From contig SMXR01000058.1 in assembly GCA_004356215.1 (NCBI GenBank), forward strand, positions 1 through 14,052: a stretch of 14,052 nucleotides of DNA, written 5' to 3'. Made by a program: the position numbers and the translations under genes. The notes under the pieces are model-generated. The model saw nothing but the letters and a program-made list of their open reading frames with translations. It was not told where the DNA came from and made no database searches. Origin of the DNA: Alphaproteobacteria bacterium (GTDB taxonomy: Bacteria; Pseudomonadota; Alphaproteobacteria; Sphingomonadales; SMXR01). Shown one piece after another: positions 1 through 8,060 of the stretch (position 1 is its first letter; each line of letters starts with the position of its first letter).

Positions 1-115
1 CCCTCGAAATTTTTCGCTTTTATCCTCATTGGCTGCTTGCAAGCCCCAAGGCACTATGCTAGGTAATCCGCGCGTTTAAAGGTGCAAGAAAACAGGGAAT
101 CGGCAGGAAAAGTCT
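1..115 (+). promoter_or_regulatory. Leader of the atp operon, weak promoter candidate
   Basis: No gene is visible in this stretch, which lies just upstream of atpH. A possible sigma-70-type promoter has TTGCAA at 37-42 and TAGGTA at 60-65 with 17 bp between them. The -10 match is poor, so this is only a candidate. A short A/T-rich inverted repeat at 5-16 (CGAAA, TT, TTTCG) followed by a T-rich stretch could be the tail of a terminator for a gene to the left of the window. A Shine-Dalgarno-like AGGAAA at 105-110 sits 5 bases before the GTG start of atpH. Confidence 0.3.
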
Positions 116-673
116 GTGTCTTCCAATCATGTAAAAGCTTCGGGACTTGAGGGCCGCTATGCAATGGCTCTTTTTGCCCTTGCTCTCGAGGAAAAATCCC
201 TCGATGCCTCTGCCAAGGATTTAGCAAGTTTGGCCCGTATGACTGAGGAAAGTGAAGCCTTTGCCAACCTCTTGAAAAATCCAGTTCTTGATCAAAACAC
301 CCAGCAAAAAACCATTTCCGCTATTGCAAAAAAAGCCAAGTTGCAAAAACTGACAGCAAAATTTTTGGGAACTTTGGTTACCAACAGACGGCTGAATTAT
401 TTGCAGAAAATTTCTGCCTCTTTTTTAAAACTGGTCGCCGATCACAAAGGCGAAGTAACCGCAGAAATCACTTCTGCCCAGAAGCTGACTAAAACCCAGG
501 CCGACGCTTTAAAGAAAAAACTGAAAAAAACCCTCGGCCAGGATATTTCTTTTGACGTTACCGTGGACGAAACCTTGTTAGGAGGCCTTAGGGTCAAGGT
601 AGGTTCCCGGGTCATTGACTCATCGCTTAAAACAAAACTCGAAAACCTTACTCTTCAAATGAAAGGTGTTTAG
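116..673 (+). CDS. atpH: F1 ATP synthase delta subunit
   Basis: This is the delta subunit (OSCP family), the peripheral-stalk protein that fixes the top of the F1 head to the b subunits of Fo at the cytoplasmic membrane face. The 185-residue length is normal for the family. The N-terminal helical domain opens with a GLEGRYAMALFALA stretch (residues 10-23) that matches the usual start of delta. The conserved C-terminal end, ETLLGGLRVKVGSRVIDSS at residues 151-169, is diagnostic. The start is GTG at 116, chosen because AGGAAA lies 5 bases upstream and the reading frame opens there. It is the first gene of a co-directional operon, and its stop is 2 bases from the atpA start, so the two are probably translationally coupled. 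The Fo genes (atpI, B, E, F) are not next to it, which is the usual alphaproteobacterial split. Confidence 0.97.
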   Translation: MSSNHVKASGLEGRYAMALFALALEEKSLDASAKDLASLARMTEESEAFANLLKNPVLDQNTQQKTISAIAKKAKLQKLTAKFLGTLVTNRRLNYLQKISASFLKLVADHKGEVTAEITSAQKLTKTQADALKKKLKKTLGQDISFDVTVDETLLGGLRVKVGSRVIDSSLKTKLENLTLQMKGV

Positions 674-675
674 AA

Positions 676-2205
676 ATGGACATCCGTGCGGCAGAAATTT
701 CAAAAATCCTGAAAGACCAAATCAAAGGCTTTGGCTCAGAAGCTGAAGTATCAGAAGTCGGCCAGGTTCTATCGGTAGGTGACGGCATCGCCCGTGTTTA
801 TGGCCTGGATAATGTGCAGGCCGGTGAGCTGGTGGAATTTCCCGGCGGCATCAAGGGCATGGCTCTCAACCTTGAGGAAGACAATGTCGGAATTGTGATT
901 TTTGGCGAAGACCGGAATATTAAGGAAGGCGATGTTGTAAAGCGGACCGGTACAATTGTTGACGTTCCGGTTGGTAAAGAACTTTTGGGCCGGGTGGTTG
1001 ACGCGCTTGGTAATCCAATCGATGGCAAGGGCCCGCTTAGGGCCAAAAAACGCCAGCGAATTGAAGTCAAAGCCCCTGGGATTATCCCGCGTAAATCGGT
1101 TCATGAACCGATGCAAACAGGCCTGAAGGCCATCGACAGCCTGGTTCCTATCGGCCGCGGCCAGCGTGAACTAATCATTGGCGATCGTCAAACCGGTAAA
1201 ACCGCGGTTGCGATCGACGCCATCATCAACCAGAAAGAAATCAATTCAGGCGACGACGAAACGAAAAAGCTTTACTGCATTTATGTTGCTATTGGGCAAA
1301 AGCGCTCAACGGTTGCCCAGATAGTAAAATCGCTGGAAGAAGCCGGCGCCCTGGAATACAGCATCATTGTTTCCGCCACCGCGTCAGAACCGGCGCCACT
1401 ACAGTTTTTGGCGCCTTATACCGGTTGTGCCATGGCGGAATATTTCCGCGACAATGGTATGCATGCGTTGATCATTTATGATGATCTTTCAAAGCACGCG
1501 GTGGCTTACCGCCAGATGTCGCTGTTGCTGCGCCGCCCGCCGGGACGCGAAGCCTATCCGGGTGATGTTTTCTATCTTCATTCCCGCCTGCTGGAACGTG
1601 CCGCCAAGATGAACGATGACCATGGCGCGGGTTCAATGACGGCATTGCCGATTATTGAAACCCAGGCCGGGGATGTATCCGCTTATATTCCAACCAATGT
1701 AATTTCCATTACCGACGGCCAGATATTCCTTGAAACCGAACTGTTTTACCAAGGCATTCGTCCAGCCATTAACGTTGGCCTATCGGTTTCCCGTGTTGGT
1801 TCAGCCGCCCAGACCAAGGCAATGAAACAGGTTTCCGGTTCAATCAAACTGGAATTGGCCCAGTACCGGGAAATGGCGGCGTTTGCCCAATTCGGTTCTG
1901 ATCTGGATGCGGCCACACAAAGACTTTTGAACCGCGGCGCGCGGCTCACCGAGCTTTTGAAACAAGACCAGTATTCACCAATGCCGATGGAAGAACAGGT
2001 TGTTTCCATCTTCGCCGGAGTGAAGGGTTACCTTGATGATATTAAGGCCGCGGATGTAACGCGTTTCGAATCGGCTTTTATGACCGAGGTTCGCAACAAG
2101 CACAAAGACGTGTTGGATAGCATTGCCAAGGAACAAGAAATTACCGATGAAACCGACAAAAAACTTCACAAGATTTTGGAAAAATTTTCCAAGGCGTTTG
2201 CTTAA
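676..2205 (+). CDS. atpA: F1 ATP synthase alpha subunit
   Basis: Alpha is the non-catalytic nucleotide-binding subunit of the F1 hexamer (three alpha, three beta) that makes ATP from ADP and phosphate. The 509-residue length is typical. Visible motifs are the Walker A loop GDRQTGKT at residues 169-176, the Walker B region LIIYDDLSKHA around 265-275, and the conserved SVSRVGSAAQT at 370-380. Arg373 there corresponds to the arginine finger that reaches into the beta active site. An N-terminal beta-barrel (about residues 25-95) and a C-terminal helical domain (about 380-509) complete the standard architecture. It starts 2 bases after the atpH stop and is followed by a 33-base gap to atpG. All key residues are present and nothing suggests damage. 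Confidence 0.99.
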   Translation: MDIRAAEISKILKDQIKGFGSEAEVSEVGQVLSVGDGIARVYGLDNVQAGELVEFPGGIKGMALNLEEDNVGIVIFGEDRNIKEGDVVKRTGTIVDVPVGKELLGRVVDALGNPIDGKGPLRAKKRQRIEVKAPGIIPRKSVHEPMQTGLKAIDSLVPIGRGQRELIIGDRQTGKTAVAIDAIINQKEINSGDDETKKLYCIYVAIGQKRSTVAQIVKSLEEAGALEYSIIVSATASEPAPLQFLAPYTGCAMAEYFRDNGMHALIIYDDLSKHAVAYRQMSLLLRRPPGREAYPGDVFYLHSRLLERAAKMNDDHGAGSMTALPIIETQAGDVSAYIPTNVISITDGQIFLETELFYQGIRPAINVGLSVSRVGSAAQTKAMKQVSGSIKLELAQYREMAAFAQFGSDLDAATQRLLNRGARLTELLKQDQYSPMPMEEQVVSIFAGVKGYLDDIKAADVTRFESAFMTEVRNKHKDVLDSIAKEQEITDETDKKLHKILEKFSKAFA

Positions 2206-2238
2206 AGTTTAAATTTTTAGGGAATTCGGGAAAGGCAC

Positions 2239-3129
2239 ATGGCCAACCTTAAAGATCTCAAGAACCGGATCAACAGCGTTGCTTCAACGCAAAAGATCAC
2301 CAAAGCCATGAAAATGGTGGCGGCTTCCAAGTTGCGCCGGGCGCAAGAGGCGGCAGAAGCTGCCCGCCCCTATGCCGAGCGCATGGAAAATGTTCTTTCT
2401 GGCCTTGCTGACAGTGTAAAAGGGGTTGCCGGGGCGCCAAAGTTGCTGGTTGGCACCGGCACTGACAAAACCCATCTGGTGATTGTTGCCACCTCTGAAC
2501 GCGGCCTGTGCGGCGGTTTCAACACTTCAATCGTGAAAGCCGCCCGCCTCAAGATCCAGGAGCTGACCAAAGCTGGAAAAACTGTCAAAATTTTATGCAT
2601 CGGGAGGAAAGGCTTTACCCAACTACAACGGGTTTACGGTGAAAAAATTATCGAAGTTGTCGATTTGAGCGAAGTTAAAAACCTTAGGTTTTCGGACGTT
2701 TCTCCCATTGCAGATAAAGTCCTTGGAATGTTTGATGCCAGCGAGTTTGATTTCGTCACGCTTTTTTACGCCCGCTTCAAATCAGCCCTGACCCAGATTG
2801 TTACCGAACAGCAGTTGATCCCGGCTGCTTTTGAGGAAAAAGAGGGCGAAGCAAAAGGCGAAGGTTTGAAAGGGTCTATTTACGAATATGAACCCGAAGA
2901 AAAGGAAATTTTAAGCACGCTGCTGCCGCGTAATGTTGCAGTCCAGTTATTCAGGGCATTGTTGGAAAATGCTGCCAGCGAACAAGGTGCCCGGATGACC
3001 GCCATGGACAGCGCAACCCGCAACGCTGGGGATATGATTGACCGCCTGACCCTGCAATACAACAGAACCCGCCAGGCGGCGATTACCAATGAATTGATTG
3101 AAATTATTTCAGGTGCCGAAGCCCTGTAG
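2239..3129 (+). CDS. atpG: F1 ATP synthase gamma subunit
   Basis: Gamma is the central rotor shaft of the ATP synthase. Its N- and C-terminal helices form a coiled coil inside the alpha/beta hexamer and transmit rotation of the c-ring. The 296-residue protein shows the family's conserved ends: an N-terminal helix with NRINSVASTQKITKAMKMVA (about residues 9-28) and a C-terminal helix with TAMDSATRNAGDMIDRL followed by NRTRQAAITNELIEIISGA. The central part contains the expected SERGLCGGFN at about residues 86-95. Length and motifs are normal for a proteobacterial gamma. It is the third gene of the operon, between atpA and atpD, with 46 bases before the preferred atpD start. Confidence 0.98.
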   Translation: MANLKDLKNRINSVASTQKITKAMKMVAASKLRRAQEAAEAARPYAERMENVLSGLADSVKGVAGAPKLLVGTGTDKTHLVIVATSERGLCGGFNTSIVKAARLKIQELTKAGKTVKILCIGRKGFTQLQRVYGEKIIEVVDLSEVKNLRFSDVSPIADKVLGMFDASEFDFVTLFYARFKSALTQIVTEQQLIPAAFEEKEGEAKGEGLKGSIYEYEPEEKEILSTLLPRNVAVQLFRALLENAASEQGARMTAMDSATRNAGDMIDRLTLQYNRTRQAAITNELIEIISGAEAL

Positions 3130-3175
3130 GCCCGCACCTGGGTTGAGAAAAAACACTTAAGGAATGGATAGAAGA

Positions 3176-4600
3176 ATGGCTAATAGCAAAAACACCGGAA
3201 GCATTACCCAGATAATCGGCGCCGTTGTCGACGTACATTTTGAAGGCGACCTGCCGGCGATCCTGAATGCGCTTGAAACCACAAACCAGGGCAACCGGCT
3301 GGTTCTGGAAGTGGCTCTACATTTAGGGGAGGGTACGGTCCGGACCATTGCCATGGATTCAACCGAAGGCTTGGTGCGTGGCGGTGAGGTAACCGATACT
3401 GGCGCTGCAATCACCGTGCCGGTTGGCCCCGAAACCCTGGGCCGGATTATCAACGTTATCGGTGAGCCGATAGATGAACTGGGGCCCTTGAAAACAAAGA
3501 AAAAAGCCCCTATTCATGCCCCAGCTCCTCCATTTGTTGACCAATCAACCGAACAGGAAATCCTGGTCACCGGTATCAAAGTTGTTGACCTTTTGGCGCC
3601 TTACGCCAGGGGCGGCAAGATTGGTCTTTTCGGTGGGGCCGGAGTTGGCAAAACCGTTATTATCATGGAGCTGATTAACAACATTGCCAAAAGCCACGGC
3701 GGCTATTCTGTGTTCGCAGGGGTTGGCGAGCGCACCCGCGAGGGCAATGACCTTTACCACGAAATGATAGAATCAGGTGTTATCAACCTCAAGGGCGAGT
3801 CCAAAGCAGCACTGGTTTATGGCCAGATGAACGAACCTCCTGGCGCGCGTGCAAGGGTTGGCTTGACCGGCGTAACACTGGCCGAATATTTCCGCGATGA
3901 AGAAGGCCAGGATGTGCTTTTCTTCATGGATAACATTTTCCGCTTTACCCAGGCCGGCTCAGAAGTTTCCGCCCTGTTGGGCCGTATTCCGTCAGCTGTT
4001 GGCTATCAACCGACGCTTTCAACCGAAATGGGCAACTTGCAGGAGCGCATCACCTCTACCAAAAAAGGCTCGATAACTTCGGTGCAGGCGATTTATGTTC
4101 CGGCTGATGATTTAACAGATCCAGCGCCGGCCACCTCATTCTCACATCTGGATGCGACCACAGTGCTTAGCCGCCAGATTGCTGAACTTGGGATTTACCC
4201 GGCTGTGGATCCGCTTGATTCCACCAGCCGGATGCTTGATCCTCGGATTGTCGGCGAAGAACACTATAAAGTAGCTCGATCGGTTCAAGAAGTTTTGCAG
4301 CGTTATAAATCCCTGCAAGACATCATCGCAATTCTTGGAATGGATGAATTATCCGAAGAAGACAAAATGACCGTAACAAGGGCGCGCAAAATTCAGCGGT
4401 TCCTTTCGCAGCCTTTCCATGTGGCAGAAGTGTTTACCGGGGTGCCGGGTACGTTTGTCCCGCTGGAAGATTCAATCAAAGGCTTCAAGGCAATTGTTGC
4501 CGGTGAATATGATCACCTGCCCGAGGCCGCCTTCTATATGGTTGGCACCATTGAAGAAGCAGTGACCAAGGCAGAAAAAATGGCTACTGAGGCAGCTTAG
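3176..4600 (+). CDS. atpD: F1 ATP synthase beta subunit
   Basis: Beta is the catalytic subunit that binds ADP and phosphate and releases ATP. Counting from the preferred start (474 residues): Walker A GGAGVGKT at 153-160, catalytic Glu185 and Arg186 in GERTREG, Walker B Asp252 in FFMDNIFRF, and the DELSEED loop, intact at 390-396, which contacts gamma and epsilon. Two ATG codons are possible. The upstream one at 3164 adds MDRR and directly abuts AAGGA, leaving no spacer. The one at 3176 gives MANSKNTGSITQIIGAVVDV, which fits the family's usual N-terminus, so it is used here. The upstream start cannot be excluded. It is the fourth gene of the operon, 12 bases before atpC. Confidence 0.98.
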   Translation: MANSKNTGSITQIIGAVVDVHFEGDLPAILNALETTNQGNRLVLEVALHLGEGTVRTIAMDSTEGLVRGGEVTDTGAAITVPVGPETLGRIINVIGEPIDELGPLKTKKKAPIHAPAPPFVDQSTEQEILVTGIKVVDLLAPYARGGKIGLFGGAGVGKTVIIMELINNIAKSHGGYSVFAGVGERTREGNDLYHEMIESGVINLKGESKAALVYGQMNEPPGARARVGLTGVTLAEYFRDEEGQDVLFFMDNIFRFTQAGSEVSALLGRIPSAVGYQPTLSTEMGNLQERITSTKKGSITSVQAIYVPADDLTDPAPATSFSHLDATTVLSRQIAELGIYPAVDPLDSTSRMLDPRIVGEEHYKVARSVQEVLQRYKSLQDIIAILGMDELSEEDKMTVTRARKIQRFLSQPFHVAEVFTGVPGTFVPLEDSIKGFKAIVAGEYDHLPEAAFYMVGTIEEAVTKAEKMATEAA

Positions 4601-4612
4601 GAAAAATTAGGC

Positions 4613-5029
4613 ATGGCCAAGGATCAAGAAAATACCTTTCATTTCGAGTTAGTCTCGCCAGAGCGCCTGTTGATGGACATGGCGGTCAGTGCCGTGCGAG
4701 TGCCTGGCGCTGAAGGTGATTTCATGGTTTTGCCCAACCATGCCCCGGTGATGTCGACCATTCGGCCCGGCGTTCTGGATGTTTATGAAGGGGAAGGCAA
4801 GACCCCTGAGCAGGTCTTTGTCCGCGGAGGTTTTGCAGAAGTTACCCCTGGAACCCTTGTCATACTTGCTGAAGAGGCAGTGCTTGTCAAAGAGCTGAGC
4901 AAATCGAACCTGAAACAGAAAATTACCGATGCCCGGGAAGATTTAGAAGACGCCAAAACAGATGAAGACAAAAGGAAGGCCCAAGAAGCAATTGCGCGTT
5001 TGACCGAACTTTTAACCGCCGTCAATTAA
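4613..5029 (+). CDS. atpC: F1 ATP synthase epsilon subunit
   Basis: Epsilon sits on gamma near the c-ring and, in family members studied elsewhere, its C-terminal helices can inhibit ATP hydrolysis. The 138-residue product has the normal N-terminal beta-sandwich (about residues 6-90, with FHFELVSPERLLM, VPGAEGDFMVLPNHAPVMS and VRGGFAEVTPGTLVILAEEA). A two-helix C-terminal segment (about 97-136) is rich in Lys, Glu, Asp and Ala. It ends the operon. Its stop at 5027-5029 faces the stop of the opposite-strand rppH gene with only 5 bases between, so there is no room for a separate intergenic terminator. Confidence 0.97.
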   Translation: MAKDQENTFHFELVSPERLLMDMAVSAVRVPGAEGDFMVLPNHAPVMSTIRPGVLDVYEGEGKTPEQVFVRGGFAEVTPGTLVILAEEAVLVKELSKSNLKQKITDAREDLEDAKTDEDKRKAQEAIARLTELLTAVN

Positions 5030-5034
5030 GCCGC

Positions 5035-5508
5035 TTAACTATTCAAATAAGCCGAAAACTCTTTGATTACCGCGTGATAAAGTTCTCTTTTAAAGGGAAC
5101 AATAAGCGCTGGCAGGTCGCGGCTTTCTACCCATTTCCAGGCGATGAATTCCGGGTGATGGGTATCAAGATCAATATCGGCGTTGTCCCCAAGAAACCGC
5201 ATTAAAAACCATTTCTGTTTTTGACCGCGATACCTCCCACCCCAAACCTTGCCGACAAGGTTTGATGGCAGGTCATAAGTTAACCAGCCCTTGGTGCTGG
5301 CAATTACTTTTGCATTATTTGTCCCGATTTCTTCCTTGAGTTCCCTGAAGGCGCAATCTTCCGGGTTTTCACCTTCATCAATACCGCCTTGGGGCATTTG
5401 CCAAGCCTCCATCGTGGTATCAATTCGCTGGCCGACAAACACTTTATTGTCTGGATTCAAAAGCATAACCCCGGTGCAGGGCCGGTAGGGAAGTTTGGTA
5501 AAAGCCAT
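5035..5508 (-). CDS. rppH: RNA pyrophosphohydrolase, Nudix family
   Basis: RppH removes pyrophosphate from the 5' triphosphate end of mRNAs, which opens them to RNase E decay. Some alphaproteobacterial members were first described as dinucleoside polyphosphate hydrolases (ialA/invA). The 157-residue protein carries a complete Nudix box at residues 41-63 (G-x5-E-x7-REL-x-EE-x-G), preceded by EAWQMPQGG, which is typical of RppH. WGGRYRGQKQKWFLMRF and the C-terminal HPEFIAWKWV also fit this subfamily. The start at 5508 (MAFTKLPYRPCTGVML) fits the family. An upstream ATG at 5568 would add 20 residues but overlap the 3' end of ctpA and gives no family-like sequence. It is the last gene of the minus-strand run, 10 bases after ctpA. 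Confidence 0.95.
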   Translation of the reverse strand: MAFTKLPYRPCTGVMLLNPDNKVFVGQRIDTTMEAWQMPQGGIDEGENPEDCAFRELKEEIGTNNAKVIASTKGWLTYDLPSNLVGKVWGGRYRGQKQKWFLMRFLGDNADIDLDTHHPEFIAWKWVESRDLPALIVPFKRELYHAVIKEFSAYLNS

Positions 5509-5518
5509 GGTTTTAAAT

Positions 5519-6844
5519 TTACTCGGCTGCCTCCAAAAGTGCCTGACGTTGGCCCATTTCAATAACACCGGTCAAAAGATCAAGAGCATAATTCAGCTGA
5601 TAATCTTCGAAATTCCCATCTTCATCAACTACCGGGGCAGGCCTTATCAGGGCTTGTGCGACCGGGGTTTCTTCATTACTGGCAGTGTCGCCATTTTCAT
5701 TGGGAATATGGCCCGAGAGGTCACGTTCACGTTGGAAGTTCACCGGGTTACCTTCGGAATCAAAAATTGGCTGTTCGACAATAATATCGGGTTTGATGCC
5801 AAGGGTCTGTATCGATCGCCCGGACGGAGTGTAATACCGCGCAGTGGTAATACGGACCGCACGGTCATCGGCTAGGGGGTAAACCGTTTGCACCAGACCT
5901 TTGCCAAAACTTTCAATCCCAAGAATAGTAGCCCGTTTATGATCTTGCAGAGCGCCAGCAACAATTTCCGAGGCCGAAGCCGAACCGGCATTGATCAAAA
6001 CAATAAGGGGAAGCCCGCCTGTATCGTCGCCCCGGGTGGCATTCCACCGGGCATTTTCTGACTTCTGGCGTCCACGGATTGAGACAACTTCGCCCCGTTC
6101 GAGAAAAACATCAGAGACCTCAATAGCCTGATCCAGAAGCCCACCAGGATTGTTTCTTAGGTCAAGGATATACCCCTTTAAATTATCTCCAGCCTCACGC
6201 TTAATGTCACGAATGGCCTTCTTCAAATCCTGGGTAAGTTTTTCATTGTTAAAAGTGTTTAGACGCAAATAACCGATTTCACCCCGCTCAATACGATGTC
6301 GCACCGCGCTTATTGAAATAACCTCTCGGGTCAGCTTTACATCAAAGGTTTTGTTTTCGCTGGGCCGGACGATCGTTATAGTCACTTCAGTCCCAACGAT
6401 GCCCCGAAGGTTTTCAACCGCTTCATTCTGGTCCATATCGCTTAGAGACTCGCCTTCAATATGGGTTATGAAATCCCCGGTTTGTATTCCTGCCCGCGAA
6501 GCTGGGGTATCATCCATAGGCGCGATTACCTTCAAGGCCCCGTTTTCGCCTAAAACCTCAATGCCAAGCCCACCGTATTCACCACGGGTTTGAATCTGGT
6601 TTTCGCGAAAAATACTAGCGTCCATGTATCCCGAGTGTGGATCCAGGTCGTTCAACATGCCGCGGATGGCGGCTTCCAGAAGCTGGCGTTCATCAACCTC
6701 TTCGACATAGGTGTCTTTGACCAACTCCAACACCTTGGCAAGAAGATCAAGTTCACGGTAGGTTTCATCAGAGGTGGTTTCTCCTTCGGAAAACGCCGTC
6801 AAAAGAAAGAAGATGCTTACTATTCCCGCTATCGAATTTTTCAT
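5519..6844 (-). CDS. ctpA: C-terminal processing protease, S41 family
   Basis: This is a periplasmic carboxyl-terminal processing serine protease that trims or degrades exported proteins, often cell-wall hydrolases and their regulators. The 441-residue protein starts with a short basic residue set and a hydrophobic segment (residues 5-18), consistent with a signal peptide or anchor. A PDZ domain spans about 85-165 (YGGLGIEV, then RAGIQTGDFITHIEG). The S41 core holds LDLRNNPGG at 228-235 and the catalytic Ser290/Lys315 pair (GSASASEI and FGKG), spaced 25 residues as in Prc and D1 protease. AAAGGAT lies 7 bases before the ATG. It follows the EnvC-like gene by 15 bases, a pairing common in alphaproteobacteria and consistent with a shared role in wall turnover. 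Confidence 0.96.
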   Translation of the reverse strand: MKNSIAGIVSIFFLLTAFSEGETTSDETYRELDLLAKVLELVKDTYVEEVDERQLLEAAIRGMLNDLDPHSGYMDASIFRENQIQTRGEYGGLGIEVLGENGALKVIAPMDDTPASRAGIQTGDFITHIEGESLSDMDQNEAVENLRGIVGTEVTITIVRPSENKTFDVKLTREVISISAVRHRIERGEIGYLRLNTFNNEKLTQDLKKAIRDIKREAGDNLKGYILDLRNNPGGLLDQAIEVSDVFLERGEVVSIRGRQKSENARWNATRGDDTGGLPLIVLINAGSASASEIVAGALQDHKRATILGIESFGKGLVQTVYPLADDRAVRITTARYYTPSGRSIQTLGIKPDIIVEQPIFDSEGNPVNFQRERDLSGHIPNENGDTASNEETPVAQALIRPAPVVDEDGNFEDYQLNYALDLLTGVIEMGQRQALLEAAE

Positions 6845-6859
6845 TTTTTTATCCTTTCA

Positions 6860-8059
6860 CTACTTTTTTAGCCAGGGCAGTGGATTAATAGGCACCCCGT
6901 CTTTTCTAATTTCCAGGTAAAGTTCAGGGGCTGGGCCCATGGCATTTCCAGTGGCTGAAGCCAATCTGGTTTGGGCCATCATGCCAACCGGTTCACCAGC
7001 CAAAACCCACTGGCCGACAATTGTATCAATTTTGTTCAAGCCAGCCAGAAGAGTATGATAGCCATCTCCATGGGCAATGATCAAGAGGTTGCCATATGTC
7101 CTGAATTTCCCGGCAAAAATAACCCGGCCATCAAATGGCGCAATAACCCGCGCCCCGGTGCGCGATTGAATGCTGATTCCCTTGGCAGTGCCAACAGCAA
7201 TTTTGGAGCCAAAACGTCTGATAACATTTCCCCGGGCAGGGTAGGGCAATGCCCCCTTTGCTTTTGCAAACGAAGCCCCTTCGGGGATAGGGGGCGTGGG
7301 CAAAAGGGATGGCCCTGCCCTTTTCAACTCCTCTTCTAGTTTGTCGATCAGGGAGCGCATATCCTTGGCGCTTTTCGCAAGAGTTTTCCTGCGCGCTTCT
7401 TCTTGGCCGGCACCTTCCAAAAAACCAGAATAAAGGGTTAGCTTTTCTTTTTGTAACCTTTCCAGGTTTTTGGTCTGCCCTAGCAGGTTAGCCAGGGCAA
7501 CGCGGTGGTTATCCTGCTCGCTTAGGAGGGTCTCTTTCATTTGATTGAGTTCTGCTAAGTCCTGGCGCATAAGCTCTGTCTTTTTTTCGATTTCAGGGAG
7601 CGCCGTGGTTAGCAGGGAGGCGCTCCGCACAGTATCTACCGCCTCCGCCGGTCGCATAATTATATATTCTGGCGGACGCTGGCTTAGGCGCTGAAGTGCC
7701 GCCAAAGTATGTGCCATATTTCTATTCTGTAGTCGGACATCATCCTTTTTAGCGGCGATCTGGTTTGTCAGGACGGACATATTTTCTTCAAGAGTTGTCA
7801 GGGCAGTTTCCTGTTCTTGTATTTGTCGAGCCACCACAACCAGTTGCCGGCTAATTTTTTGCCCTTCTTTGGCGGCTTCACTGGCCTTTTTCTTTAATTC
7901 CTCGCTTCGGCTTTGGCTGGCTTCAATTTTTTTCTCCAGGTCTTTCAGCTCTGTTTGTTCGGCCTCCTGGCCCTGGGAAAATGGCACGTCAAAAATAACA
8001 GGCACCATCAAAAGGCCAATCAACAACTTTAGGAAATGAAATTGATTTAGATTTTTCAT
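6860..8059 (-). CDS. envC: EnvC-like murein hydrolase activator (degenerate M23/LytM)
   Basis: This is a 399-residue exported coiled-coil protein with a C-terminal LytM domain, as in EnvC, which activates septal amidases during cell separation. Residues 1-30 look like a signal peptide ending near FSQG. Residues 31-250 are Lys/Glu/Gln/Leu-rich and predicted coiled coil. A proline-rich linker (250-262) leads to the LytM domain (about 275-399), ending in ELYLEIRKDGVPINPLPW, very like EnvC. The zinc ligands of active M23 enzymes are missing: the HxxxD position reads AKGIS (292-296) and the HxH position reads PELYL. An activator role rather than peptidase activity is therefore inferred. Its ATG is one base after the gpmI stop and uses AAAGGGA inside the gpmI end as ribosome-binding site. 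Confidence 0.9.
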   Translation of the reverse strand: MKNLNQFHFLKLLIGLLMVPVIFDVPFSQGQEAEQTELKDLEKKIEASQSRSEELKKKASEAAKEGQKISRQLVVVARQIQEQETALTTLEENMSVLTNQIAAKKDDVRLQNRNMAHTLAALQRLSQRPPEYIIMRPAEAVDTVRSASLLTTALPEIEKKTELMRQDLAELNQMKETLLSEQDNHRVALANLLGQTKNLERLQKEKLTLYSGFLEGAGQEEARRKTLAKSAKDMRSLIDKLEEELKRAGPSLLPTPPIPEGASFAKAKGALPYPARGNVIRRFGSKIAVGTAKGISIQSRTGARVIAPFDGRVIFAGKFRTYGNLLIIAHGDGYHTLLAGLNKIDTIVGQWVLAGEPVGMMAQTRLASATGNAMGPAPELYLEIRKDGVPINPLPWLKK

Positions 8060-8060
8060 T

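Noticed and set aside
769..2169. Several minus-strand open frames inside atpA
   Set aside because: They have no family resemblance or ribosome-binding sites and are fully covered by the strongly conserved atpA gene on the other strand.
5509..5568. Upstream extension of rppH to an ATG at 5568
   Set aside because: It overlaps the end of ctpA and adds residues unlike the RppH N-terminus. MAFTKLPYRP at 5508 is the natural start.
6971..7339. Plus-strand open frame of 122 codons opposite the EnvC-like gene
   Set aside because: It lies antisense to a gene with a clear signal peptide, coiled coil and LytM domain. The sequence has no recognisable domain and no credible start site.
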